DNA from: Terriglobia bacterium
GTDB taxonomy: Bacteria; Acidobacteriota; Terriglobia; Acidiferrales; UBA7541
Direction of reading: 5' to 3'
Length of the DNA: 64,000 nt
NCBI GenBank assembly: GCA_020073705.1
Contig: JAIQES010000001.1
Coordinates: 62,001-126,000, forward strand
Of the stretch, positions 19,008 through 26,342 are shown piece after piece. Each line of letters begins with the position of its first letter. The stretch's first letter is position 1. The notes below the pieces were generated by a model. The model was given only the letters and a program-made list of their open reading frames with translations, was not told the DNA's origin and made no database searches. A program made the position numbers and the translations under genes.

Positions 19008-19028
19008 GCCAAAGTCGCAGACTACTAG

Positions 19029-19091
19029 CAAAGAAACTGCGGCGCAGGTTTTTCACCAGAAGTTGCCGGCCCGCTCGGTCGCGGCCACCAA
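19029..19091 (+). pseudogene. Fragment of the 4Fe-4S protein gene (5' part)
   Basis: 63 bp matching 19935-19997 at a constant offset of 906 bp with about five differences; it corresponds to residues KETAAQ through VAPT near the N-terminus of the iron-sulfur protein. There is no start codon or continuation, so it is a non-functional remnant lying between the left direct repeat and the promoter of the intact operon. Confidence 0.75.
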
Positions 19092-19119
19092 ATTAGGACG
19101 CTACCTGTAAGCGCTTAAC

Positions 19120-19149
19120 TTGAAAATTATAAGTCCTTTAACTTATAAT
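19120..19149 (+). promoter_or_regulatory. Promoter and overlapping inverted-repeat operator of the CuA operon
   Basis: TTGAAA at 19120-19125 and TATAAT at 19144-19149 are separated by 18 bp, close to the sigma-70 consensus. A perfect 9-bp inverted repeat, ATTATAAGT (19126-19134) and ACTTATAAT (19141-19149) with a 6-bp centre, covers the spacer and the -10 element, the position expected for a repressor operator. The sequence is much more AT-rich than its surroundings. The operon's first gene starts 123 bp downstream. Confidence 0.65.
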
Positions 19150-19162
19150 GCCGTTAGGCGTG

Positions 19163-19178
19163 TGTGATGTCCATCACA
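19163..19178 (+). promoter_or_regulatory. CRP/FNR-superfamily binding-site candidate
   Basis: TGTGATGTCCATCACA is an exact match to TGTGA-N6-TCACA, the consensus of Crp-type regulators. Its centre lies about 15 bp downstream of the expected start from the TATAAT box, which suits repression there or activation of a second, downstream promoter. Dnr/Crp-like regulators commonly control respiratory operons, but no such regulator gene is in the window. Confidence 0.5.
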
Positions 19179-19271
19179 AAGGATTGTGACATTGGCCGCA
19201 GCGCCAGATTGCCTAATGAATGGATATGTTGGCATGGTGCGAATTAACTAAATTACACAGGGAGGAATGCG

Positions 19272-19754
19272 GTGGTGGAAACCAAGAAAACTCAAACCGA
19301 AAGATGCACAACAAAAATCGTTTCGCTCGCGCGGCTCAGGAGGCAACATCGGCTCATTCCTTGGATTTCGCTGCTCTTGCTGGTCGCGATGATCGTTCCG
19401 GCGCTATATACATTCGCACAGGGGCCTCGCGTGATCCAGCTCACCGCCGACCATGATAACAAGTACAAGGTTCCCGGGCAGAAGGTGCCCGTCATCACGG
19501 TGAAAGCGAAGGAGGTAATTAAGTTTAACATCACCGGGCATAAAGGAACCGAGTCGGACCCGAAGTACCCCGGCTGCGTTCACACCTTCACCATCAAGGA
19601 ACTGAAGGATCAGGGTTGGGACGTATGCCTGAAGGAAGGGATGAATGAATTTGTCCTGGTCGCGCCTAGCAAGCCGGGCGAATACAAGATCGAATGTATG
19701 GATAAATGTGGCAAAGGCCACGATGACATGAATACGAAAATGATCGTCCAATGA
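19272..19754 (+). CDS. Membrane-anchored CuA-type cupredoxin
   Basis: 160 residues: a basic N-terminus, one transmembrane helix or signal anchor (IPWISLLLLVAMIVPALYTF, about 29-48), then a single cupredoxin domain outside the membrane. The metal ligands match a binuclear CuA centre as in cytochrome oxidase subunit II and N2O reductase: His104 (CVHTF), then Cys142-x3-Cys146-x3-His150-x2-Met153 in CMDKCGKGHDDM. GTG at 19272 or 19275 follows GGGAGGAA. It is the first gene of an operon with an iron-sulfur and an NrfD subunit, so it probably carries electrons at the outer face of that complex. No oxidase subunit I is adjacent. Confidence 0.85.
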   Translation: MVETKKTQTERCTTKIVSLARLRRQHRLIPWISLLLLVAMIVPALYTFAQGPRVIQLTADHDNKYKVPGQKVPVITVKAKEVIKFNITGHKGTESDPKYPGCVHTFTIKELKDQGWDVCLKEGMNEFVLVAPSKPGEYKIECMDKCGKGHDDMNTKMIVQ

Positions 19755-19879
19755 AAATGATCGTCACAGGGTGAGGAGACTATGTGTCGATATCACCCTG
19801 TGACGATGACATGAATATGAAAATGATCGTCCAATGAAAATAGTCGTCACAGGGTGAGGAGGCTGTATGTCGATATCAC
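19721..19879 (+). repeat. 83-bp tandem duplication between cupredoxin and iron-sulfur genes
   Basis: The unit starting CGATGACATGAAT at 19721 recurs at 19804, a shift of 83 bp; the matched parts run 19721-19796 and 19804-19879 with few differences. Each copy carries the 3' end of the cupredoxin gene, a GGGTGAGGAG ribosome site and a start-like ATG. Copy 1's ATG (19782) reads only MCRYHPV before a stop; copy 2's ATG (19867) opens the iron-sulfur gene. Confidence 0.9.
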
Positions 19880-20685
19880 GCCGAGGTTTCATGCAGGGAA
19901 CCGGAGGCGCCTTAGTTGCTTCCTTAGCTGCTGCCAAAGAAACTGCAGCGCAGATTTTTCACCACGAGTTGCCGGCCCGCTCGGTCGCGCCCACCAATCA
20001 GAAGTGGGTGATGGTAATCGACCTGACAAAATGCGACGGCTGCGAGGACTGCACGAGAGCTTGCATTGCCATGCATTTTGCACCCCCGATGCAGGAATGG
20101 ATCAGGGTCTATGAGGTGGAGGACAACCCGGCTGCCGGGCCCTATTTCCTGGCTCGGCCCTGCATGCAGTGCGACAACCCTCCTTGCGTGCGTGGATGCC
20201 CGGTGGGAGCCACCTTCAAACGCACCGACGGAATTGTCATAATGGATCAGGATCGCTGTATCGGTTGCCGGAACTGCATGGCCCAGTGTCCCTACTCAGC
20301 GCGTTCCTTCAACTGGGCCGAACCGCCCCACACGCGGGAAGAGCTTTCGGTACCATACTCGACGGATTATAACTATCCCCATCGCAAAGGTGTGGTCGAG
20401 AAGTGCATCTTCTGCCCGCACCTGTTGCGCGCGGGAAAACTGCCGGCCTGCGCCGCGAAGTGCACCATGGGCGCCATTTATTTTGGCAACGAATATGAGG
20501 ACGCAGTCACAAACAGCAAGGGGGAAACCATCCAGTTCTCCAAGGTCACCGAACGGGGCGCAAGCTTCCGGCTGCTTGAGGAACTGGGCACGAGCCCTCG
20601 TGTTTACTACCTACCTTCCGCCAATCGCAAGTATCCCGGGCCGAATGAACTTAAAGAAAAAGAGGCTGCGGAGAAGAAGTTGTGA
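19867..20685 (+). CDS. Tat-exported ferredoxin subunit with four [4Fe-4S] clusters (DmsB/NrfC/PsrB type)
   Basis: 272 residues. The N-terminus has a twin-arginine signal (SRRGFMQ) with a short Ala-rich hydrophobic region, so the folded protein is exported with its clusters. Four cysteine quartets are seen: C56/59/62/66, C99/102/107/111, C131/134/137/141 and C180/183/195/199, the pattern of the electron-wire subunits of DMSO, polysulfide and nitrite reductases. The stop overlaps the NrfD start (GTGA at 20682-20685). It should link the NrfD quinone site with the CuA protein. A fragment of its 5' part lies at 19029-19091. Confidence 0.93.
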   Translation: MSISRRGFMQGTGGALVASLAAAKETAAQIFHHELPARSVAPTNQKWVMVIDLTKCDGCEDCTRACIAMHFAPPMQEWIRVYEVEDNPAAGPYFLARPCMQCDNPPCVRGCPVGATFKRTDGIVIMDQDRCIGCRNCMAQCPYSARSFNWAEPPHTREELSVPYSTDYNYPHRKGVVEKCIFCPHLLRAGKLPACAAKCTMGAIYFGNEYEDAVTNSKGETIQFSKVTERGASFRLLEELGTSPRVYYLPSANRKYPGPNELKEKEAAEKKL

Positions 20686-22064
20686 TTTCGAAACGAGAAG
20701 CCAACTTGCTGCGTTCCGTCACCGAGACGTCGTTGGCATTCTATCTGTGGATCGGGGCCTTATCCTGCGTCGCACTTTGGGGGCTCTACGCCTACATCCA
20801 TCAGATTCGCACTGGACTGATCGTCACCGGAATGCGCGACCAAAATTCCTGGGGCATGTACATCACGGACTTTGTCTTCTTCATCGGGATTAGTCACGCC
20901 GGAACGCTGATCTCAGCCGTTCTTCGGGTCACCAATGCGGGGTGGCGGCGTCCGATCACCCGGTTGGCCGAAGGTATCACGGTGTTCGCCTTGTGCATCG
21001 GCGGGCCCATGGTGATCATCGATATGGGCCGTCCGGACAGGATGTTTTATTTATTCTACCACGGACGCATCCAATCCCCGATCTTCTGGGACGTTCTCGG
21101 GGTGAGCACGTATCTGACCGGCTGCATTATTTATCTCTACGTTCCCATGATTCCGGATCTCGCTTTCCTGGCGCAGCGGGAGGAGTTCGGACAGCGGCGC
21201 CGGAGATTTTACCGCGCACTTTCGCTCGGATGGACGGGCAGCGTTGAGGAACAGCACCTGCTGGAAAAATGCATTTCGGTATTGGCGATTTTCATCATCC
21301 CGCTGGCGATTTCGGTGCATACCGTTGTTTCATGGATCTTCGCAATGACGCTGCGGCCCGGCTGGAATAGTAGCATCTATGGCCCCTACTTTGTCGTGGG
21401 CGCAATCTATTCCGGGGCGGCGGGCGTCGTGCTTTCGATGTACATCCTTTGGCGGGTGTTTCACCTGGAAGACTATCTCGAGCCCATCCACTTCCGGAAT
21501 CTGGGATTGCTGCTGCTCGCATTCTGCTTGATATATCTTTACTTTAACATCAACGAATACTTGACCACGGGATACAAGGTCCAGGGGCCGGAGAAGCTCT
21601 TGGTGCACGGGCTGTTCTTCGGTAGTTTCTCTACGTTGTTCTGGACAGTCCAGAGCATGGTCATCATTGTCCCGTTCATCTTGATGACAGCTGTCCTTGC
21701 CCTGAAACCCTTGCGGAGGTTCACCCCCTCCGTACTCGCGGTGGCATCTTTCTTGATTGTCGTTGGGGCTTGGGCCAAGCGCTATCTCATTATCATCCCC
21801 ACGCTTGCCACTCCATATTTGCCGAATCCAAAGCTCCCATATGATTGGCTTCACTATCGTCCCACCTGGGTGGAATGGTCCATCACTGCTGCTGCCACGG
21901 CTGTATTCCTGCTTATCTATTCGCTGTTCGCCAGCATATTCCCGATGGTTTCTATCTGGGAGACACGCGAAGATGACGCGGCGCGGGAAGCGGCACACGC
22001 CATGGCGGCTCCTCCTCAGCCTGCTCCTCAAGGGTTAGGCACAATCCGGCCGTGGTCTAAATGA
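20682..22064 (+). CDS. NrfD/PsrC-family integral membrane quinone-interacting subunit
   Basis: 460 residues with about ten transmembrane helices. NrfD-like features include the N-terminal AFYLWIGALSCVALWGLYAY, FVFFIGISHAGTLISAVLRV, DMGRPDRMFYLFYHGRIQSP and SVHTVVSWIFAMTLRPGWNS. Family members oxidise or reduce menaquinol at the periplasmic side and exchange electrons with a four-cluster ferredoxin; long versions resemble ActC of alternative complex III. GTG start overlaps the preceding stop by 4 bp. With no molybdopterin subunit nearby, the direction and terminal partner of electron flow are unknown. Confidence 0.92.
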   Translation: MISKREANLLRSVTETSLAFYLWIGALSCVALWGLYAYIHQIRTGLIVTGMRDQNSWGMYITDFVFFIGISHAGTLISAVLRVTNAGWRRPITRLAEGITVFALCIGGPMVIIDMGRPDRMFYLFYHGRIQSPIFWDVLGVSTYLTGCIIYLYVPMIPDLAFLAQREEFGQRRRRFYRALSLGWTGSVEEQHLLEKCISVLAIFIIPLAISVHTVVSWIFAMTLRPGWNSSIYGPYFVVGAIYSGAAGVVLSMYILWRVFHLEDYLEPIHFRNLGLLLLAFCLIYLYFNINEYLTTGYKVQGPEKLLVHGLFFGSFSTLFWTVQSMVIIVPFILMTAVLALKPLRRFTPSVLAVASFLIVVGAWAKRYLIIIPTLATPYLPNPKLPYDWLHYRPTWVEWSITAAATAVFLLIYSLFASIFPMVSIWETREDDAAREAAHAMAAPPQPAPQGLGTIRPWSK

Positions 22065-22186
22065 ATATTGCTAGCCCCTCAGTTCCTCAATTGTGGACTA
22101 AGCTACGGGTGCGGCTGGCGGGTGTTTGGCAGGGCATAGGACGTTTGGGTGTATTTTCCAATCCAGTAGCCTGCACTTCTCAATAA
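22061..22186 (+). CDS. Small ORF coupled to NrfD, possibly a truncated gene
   Basis: 41 codons starting at an ATG that overlaps the NrfD stop as ATGA (22061-22064), beginning MNIASPSVPQLWTKL and ending NPVACTSQ. It continues the operon's overlapping-start pattern but resembles nothing I recognise, and it ends about 200 bp before the right-hand direct repeat. It may be a small subunit or the leftover start of a longer fourth gene lost when the region was rearranged. Confidence 0.35.
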   Translation: MNIASPSVPQLWTKLRVRLAGVWQGIGRLGVFSNPVACTSQ

Positions 22187-22383
22187 AACGAACAGAAAAA
22201 GTCTGTTGTTTCCGGCATAAGTTTTTTCGGTTGCGGCACGTTTGGAGCCAAGTTTCGAAAAACTTGCGGGGTATATCATTCCAGAAGTCCGCTGCAGCGG
22301 ACAGCGTAGCTTGGCGTGGCAACCAGCCGGGCCTCGGCGAACGTCCCTTCCACATCAATCAGGTTTTCGCGAGATCCTAATGA
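22187..22383. other. Non-coding stretch with a 16-bp perfect palindrome
   Basis: Sequence between the small ORF and the right-hand direct repeat (together with the repeat this is a gene-free stretch of over 400 bp). GTCCGCTGCAGCGGAC at 22287-22302 is perfectly self-complementary and could bind a dimeric regulator or form a small hairpin. Nothing else is recognisable. Confidence 0.5.
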
Positions 22384-22578
22384 TTTTCAAATCCGGTATC
22401 TGAATGCCCCTTTTTAGCGGCCTCCTAGAAGAGGGTTGTGCTGAAAACGAGATGGAGGATTGCATGCGAAGGCAGTCAGTTGTATGTTACCGGCCGGCCG
22501 GGGCAAGGCCCAGATAACATATTTGCCCACGTGAGGTCGGGATTTACCGCCATGTTGGCATACAAGACTTGGTCATGG
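22384..22578 (+). repeat. ~200-bp direct repeat, copy 2 (right boundary of electron-transfer module)
   Basis: A copy of 18806-19007, including a vestige of the slipin 3' end (TTTTCAAATCCGGTATCTGA) that has no slipin gene in front of it. It ends just before the inverted repeat and start of the first permease gene. Confidence 0.88.
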
Positions 22579-22579
22579 A

Positions 22580-22606
22580 CTAATTTTTGAATACGTTGAA
22601 AATTAG
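22580..22606 (+). promoter_or_regulatory. Inverted repeat upstream of the first AAHS permease
   Basis: CTAATTTT (22580-22587) and AAAATTAG (22599-22606) form perfect 8-bp arms around an 11-bp centre, starting exactly where the long direct repeat stops and ending 18 bp before the permease start. The location fits an operator or a 5' leader hairpin. Confidence 0.45.
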
Positions 22607-22624
22607 GAACGGATTGAGGAACGC

Positions 22625-23968
22625 ATGGCTCAGACCAATCAGAACATCGATGTAGCAGACCTGATCGAAAACCAGAAGTTCAACTGGTTTCGAATCTCCA
22701 TTCTCGTTTGGGCGTGCGCAGTCATGTTCATCGAAGGCTATGACATGCAGGTGGTCTCCTACGCGGCGCCCTCGATTATCAAGACGTGGCATGTCAGCAA
22801 AGCTTATTTTGGACCGGTTTTTGGTTTCGGCTTGTTCGGATACATGCTGGGTGCCACGATGCTCAGCAACCTGGCTGACCGGTTTGGGCGAAAGAAACTA
22901 ATTGTTGGAGGGGGCCTGCTGTTCGGCGCATTTACGTTTGCAGCCGCATACTCCTCGTCGGTTACGGAATTGCTCTCTCTTCGATTTATCGCCGGACTTG
23001 GCCTTGGCTGTTCTATCCCAAGCGCCATCGCACTAACTGCAGAATACGCGCCCTCCCGAATACGTGCGACGACAATCAGTGTGATATTCGTTGGGTATAA
23101 TATTGGCTCCGCCGTGGGCGGATTTATTGCCGCAAAGTTCATTCCGGCGTTTGGCTGGCCATCTATATTTTATCTTGGAGGGATCGCACCGATCGTTCTC
23201 AGCCTCATTTTGGTTTTCACGTTGCCGGAATCGGTCCGCTTCCTCGCATTGAAGCAAGGCCGCCCCGATCGTGTCGCTGCGATCCTTGCCAAGCTCACAG
23301 GGCAAACTTTCGCACCCGGCGCGCAATTCATCCTTCGGGAGGAAAATCAACCGGGCCTTCCCGTCAAGCATCTGTTCACCGAAGGCCGGGCTATGATGAC
23401 TTCCCTGCTTTGGCTGGCTTTTGTGGCGAGCCTCTTCGGGCATGTTTTCTTGACGAGCTGGCTGCCCACGGTTCTCGAAAGCTCTGGGCTATCGCTCGCG
23501 AACGCCGTCATGGCGGGCGCTTTGCTTCAGGCCGGCGGCGGAGTCGGATGTTTGTTCATTGGCTGGCTTCTGGACAAGCGTGGCATTATCGCCATTGCCC
23601 TTGCCTTCGCCATTGCCACTCCACTGACCGTAATGATTGGTTTCTTGGGTGCGTCCGCCGCGCTGATTATGACATTGGTGTTCGTCCTGGGGATCTGCAT
23701 TCTGGGAGGACAGGTAGGGTTGAACACCGTTTCCGGAACCATTTATCCGACATATATTCGCTCGACCGGCGCCGGCTGGGCGTTCGGAGTGGGCCGGATC
23801 GGATCGATTCTGGGACCTGTCATCGGCGGCTTGTTGATCACCGTGCTGCCGACGACGACGGTCTTCCTGTGCGCTGCAATTCCCGTGCTCTGCTGCGCTG
23901 GCGCTACGTATTTTCTCGCGCGTGTGCCCTTGGCCCAGCCGGCCCGCGAGGCTCCGGCAGTTTCTTAG
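22625..23968 (+). CDS. Major facilitator permease, aromatic acid:H+ symporter (AAHS) type
   Basis: 447 residues, 12 predicted transmembrane helices. AAHS/PcaK-like signatures are the charged helix-1 motif FIEGYDMQVVSYAAPSI, the loop motif LADRFGRKKLIVGGG, LTAEYAPSRIRAT and RSTGAGWAFGVGRIGSILGP. AAHS members import aromatic carboxylates such as 4-hydroxybenzoate or protocatechuate; the actual substrate here is inferred only. It precedes a class II aldolase on the same strand and is paralogous to the permease at 28583. Confidence 0.9.
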   Translation: MAQTNQNIDVADLIENQKFNWFRISILVWACAVMFIEGYDMQVVSYAAPSIIKTWHVSKAYFGPVFGFGLFGYMLGATMLSNLADRFGRKKLIVGGGLLFGAFTFAAAYSSSVTELLSLRFIAGLGLGCSIPSAIALTAEYAPSRIRATTISVIFVGYNIGSAVGGFIAAKFIPAFGWPSIFYLGGIAPIVLSLILVFTLPESVRFLALKQGRPDRVAAILAKLTGQTFAPGAQFILREENQPGLPVKHLFTEGRAMMTSLLWLAFVASLFGHVFLTSWLPTVLESSGLSLANAVMAGALLQAGGGVGCLFIGWLLDKRGIIAIALAFAIATPLTVMIGFLGASAALIMTLVFVLGICILGGQVGLNTVSGTIYPTYIRSTGAGWAFGVGRIGSILGPVIGGLLITVLPTTTVFLCAAIPVLCCAGATYFLARVPLAQPAREAPAVS

Positions 23969-24063
23969 ACTGCGCGGCTACGCAGCCGTGTGGCGTCAGA
24001 CCCGAACACGTTTCCGCACTTGCGACGGGAACTATTCCTCGGGATTGCAAATTGGGGGTGTAT

Positions 24064-24858
24064 GTGAAAAAGGCGAATGTTAATAAATCCGGGAAGAGCA
24101 CCCGCGCCCGCAAGGTGACGGAGAGAGCGCGTCTTATTAGTGGCGCCTCTCCCAATGTGGCAACTGTTGAGGAACTAGTCACAGCCAATCGCATCCTCTA
24201 TGCGCAGTCGGTACTTGATGGCTACGGCCACGTCAGTGCGCGTCATGACACAAAGGCACATCGATTTTGGATGTCACGTAGCATGGCGCCTGGTCTTGTT
24301 ACCCCCGGCGACATCATGGAGTTCGATCTAGACGGGGAACCTGTCGATGCTCGCGGACGCGGAACGTACGCTGAGCGTTTTATTCATAGCGAAATTTACC
24401 GGCGCCGTCCGGACGTGAATGCAATTGTTCACAGCCATTCTCCCGCCGTTATTCCTTTCGGTGTGACGAATGTTCCTCTGAGGCCCATCTTTCATATGAG
24501 CGGCTTTCTAGGGACCGGCGTTCCTGTCTTTGAAATCCGGGAAGTCGCGGGGGATACAGACATGCTGGTTCGAAATCCCGCACTTGGTGCCGCACTCGCC
24601 CTTCGTCTGGATGACAAACCCGCGGCGCTGATGCGCGGTCACGGATCGGTAACTGTAGGTATTTCCTTGCCGCAGGCTGTTTTTCGCGCGGTCTACCTCG
24701 AGGTAAATGCCCGGCTGCAGTCAGAGGCCATGAAGCTTGGGAGCATCAATTTTCTGACGTCCGAGGAAGCAAGGTTGGCGAGCGCCATGAGCGATATGCA
24801 CTTGTCACGGCCGTGGACGCTTTGGAAGTATGAGGTTACGCGAAGGAATCCAGCATAA
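24064..24858 (+). CDS. Class II aldolase/adducin family protein (possible dihydroxyphthalate-type decarboxylase)
   Basis: 264 residues from GTG 24064, five bases after GGGGG (GTG 24058 is also in frame). The metal site of the fold is present: Glu110 region (RFIHSEIYRRRPD), His123-x-His125 in VHSHSPAVIPF, and His193 in MRGHGSVTVG. The family includes sugar-phosphate aldolases/epimerases and also 3,4-dihydroxyphthalate decarboxylases. The AAHS permease upstream and the dihydroxyphthalate-decarboxylase-like gene downstream make a decarboxylase or retro-aldol role on an aromatic or oxo-acid the better guess. Confidence 0.82.
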   Translation: MKKANVNKSGKSTRARKVTERARLISGASPNVATVEELVTANRILYAQSVLDGYGHVSARHDTKAHRFWMSRSMAPGLVTPGDIMEFDLDGEPVDARGRGTYAERFIHSEIYRRRPDVNAIVHSHSPAVIPFGVTNVPLRPIFHMSGFLGTGVPVFEIREVAGDTDMLVRNPALGAALALRLDDKPAALMRGHGSVTVGISLPQAVFRAVYLEVNARLQSEAMKLGSINFLTSEEARLASAMSDMHLSRPWTLWKYEVTRRNPA

Positions 24859-24891
24859 CTTTAGAAAAGGTTCTCTTGCAGAATCTGGAAT

Positions 24892-25881
24892 TCACGTCTT
24901 GAAGAATTTGCCGAGTTCCCGCGGAAAGAGTTCCTCGATCCGCACTTCGCGATTTGTGACGCCTTGTTCATAGCAGTACTGCAGAAACGCCTCGAGTGTG
25001 CGCCGATTGGGTTCGATCCCATAAGGCCAGCAGTCGTCCCCAAATACTTTCTGCGCTTCGAGCGCCGCATGGTGGGACCACGCGATCGGGATCCGCGAGG
25101 TCGCCGATCTCAAGATATTCCTCAGGCTGTTCGTCTTGGCTTCTTCGAAGGCCTTGAACAGATTCATCGCAATCCAAGGATGGCGGTCGAGCGTCTCCGC
25201 CTTAATGACGATTGCGTGCATGATAGGAAAGACGCCCGTTTCACGATAGTACGCCTCCTCAAGGACACGATAGCCGGGCCATAAGCGGACGATGCGTGGA
25301 TCGTGGGTCACAAAAGCGTTCGGCTCGCGGGCTGAAATGATGGCGTCGAGATCACCGGCCAGCAACATGTCGTTGAGCGATCGGTCTGAGACGCGCTCGA
25401 TGGCCACGCCGCTCGGCAGCGACAATTTCACTTTCTCAATCCGTCCGGGCTCGTTGACGCCGGCCTGCACCCAGCGAATGTCGCGGAGTAAAACGCCACA
25501 CTGATGCTGGAGATAGGCGCGGGCATAGATGCCGGCGGTCTGCGCCCACTCTGGGATGCCGACGCGCCGTCCCGCAAGGTCACTCGGGCCAGCGATGCCA
25601 GCGCGCGGTGCAACATAAAAAGAAGATTGACGAAAGACACGCGATGGAAATACCGGGATGGCGCGAAACGGCGGCGCACCCGTTCCGACAAGTGAGACGT
25701 ACTTTCCCATGGAGAACTCTGCGATGTCCCATTCGGTGAACGACACCATCCGAAAGAAAATCTCTTCAACGGGGAGCTCGTTAGTGATGAGAGTAATGCC
25801 CTCGGCGCGAACGCGCCCTCGCACGAGATCGCTCACATGATCGTAATAGCTCATGGCCAACGAGAGTCTAATGTCCGACAT
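24892..25881 (-). CDS. 4,5-dihydroxyphthalate decarboxylase-like protein
   Basis: 329 residues with a periplasmic-binding-protein type II fold but no signal peptide, so cytosolic. Segments typical of the 4,5-dihydroxyphthalate decarboxylase (Pht5) family are SYYDHVSDLVRGRVRAEGI, PVEEIFFRMV, FPSRVFRQSSFYV, GRRVGIPEWAQTAGIYAR, TGVFPIMHAIVIK and DCWPYGIEPNRRTLEAFLQY. Members decarboxylate aromatic dicarboxylates, but many are annotated only by similarity to solute-binding proteins. It is convergent with the aldolase gene and lies downstream of the ThDP enzyme and cytochrome on the same strand. Confidence 0.82.
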   Translation of the reverse strand: MSDIRLSLAMSYYDHVSDLVRGRVRAEGITLITNELPVEEIFFRMVSFTEWDIAEFSMGKYVSLVGTGAPPFRAIPVFPSRVFRQSSFYVAPRAGIAGPSDLAGRRVGIPEWAQTAGIYARAYLQHQCGVLLRDIRWVQAGVNEPGRIEKVKLSLPSGVAIERVSDRSLNDMLLAGDLDAIISAREPNAFVTHDPRIVRLWPGYRVLEEAYYRETGVFPIMHAIVIKAETLDRHPWIAMNLFKAFEEAKTNSLRNILRSATSRIPIAWSHHAALEAQKVFGDDCWPYGIEPNRRTLEAFLQYCYEQGVTNREVRIEELFPRELGKFFKT

Positions 25882-25934
25882 AACGCGGATCTCCCTAGCA
25901 GGCGCGCCGCCGCACTTCGCGATGCCCTGGCCGT

Positions 25935-26342
25935 CTACTTCAGCGCTGGAATGCTGTCTGCCTTAGGTGGCTGAGGCAGCGATTGCAGGAAAGCATAGAT
26001 ATCCGCCAGGTCCGCGTCTGAGGCGACTTTGCTGGTGTAGGGCGGCATCTGTCCCGTCGGCTGGCGGATGTACTTGACCAGCTCCCGGAACGAAATCGGG
26101 TTTGGGCCGAGGCGCGTTTTGCCTTCAGGCGTGCCCTCAGCCTGATGTCCATGGCATTCAAAACAGCCGTAGCTGGTAAACAGCTTCTTGCCGTTTTGGC
26201 TGTTGCCCGCGGGGGAATCGTCAGCTTTCGGAGCCGGACTCACCCTTTGGGCTCTAGCATGGGAGGGCGCGAGGACCATCAGGGCCGCAACGGTCATCAG
26301 GCCCAGAAAGCGCACGATGTGGTTGTCCATGTTCGCACTCAT
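25935..26342 (-). CDS. Exported mono-haem cytochrome c
   Basis: 135 residues: signal peptide (LGLMTVAALMVLAPSHARA), then a class I cytochrome c domain with the haem-binding CFECH (Cys60, Cys63, His64) and axial Met99 in TGQMPPY. The ATG at 26342 shares one base with the upstream stop (TGATG), so it is translationally coupled to the Tat-exported ThDP enzyme. The pairing suggests it is that enzyme's periplasmic electron acceptor. Confidence 0.9.
   Translation of the reverse strand: MSANMDNHIVRFLGLMTVAALMVLAPSHARAQRVSPAPKADDSPAGNSQNGKKLFTSYGCFECHGHQAEGTPEGKTRLGPNPISFRELVKYIRQPTGQMPPYTSKVASDADLADIYAFLQSLPQPPKADSIPALK

Noticed and set aside
22287-22302. The 16-bp palindrome as an attachment site or recombinase crossover
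   Set aside because: No integrase or recombinase gene is nearby and no second copy was found in the window.
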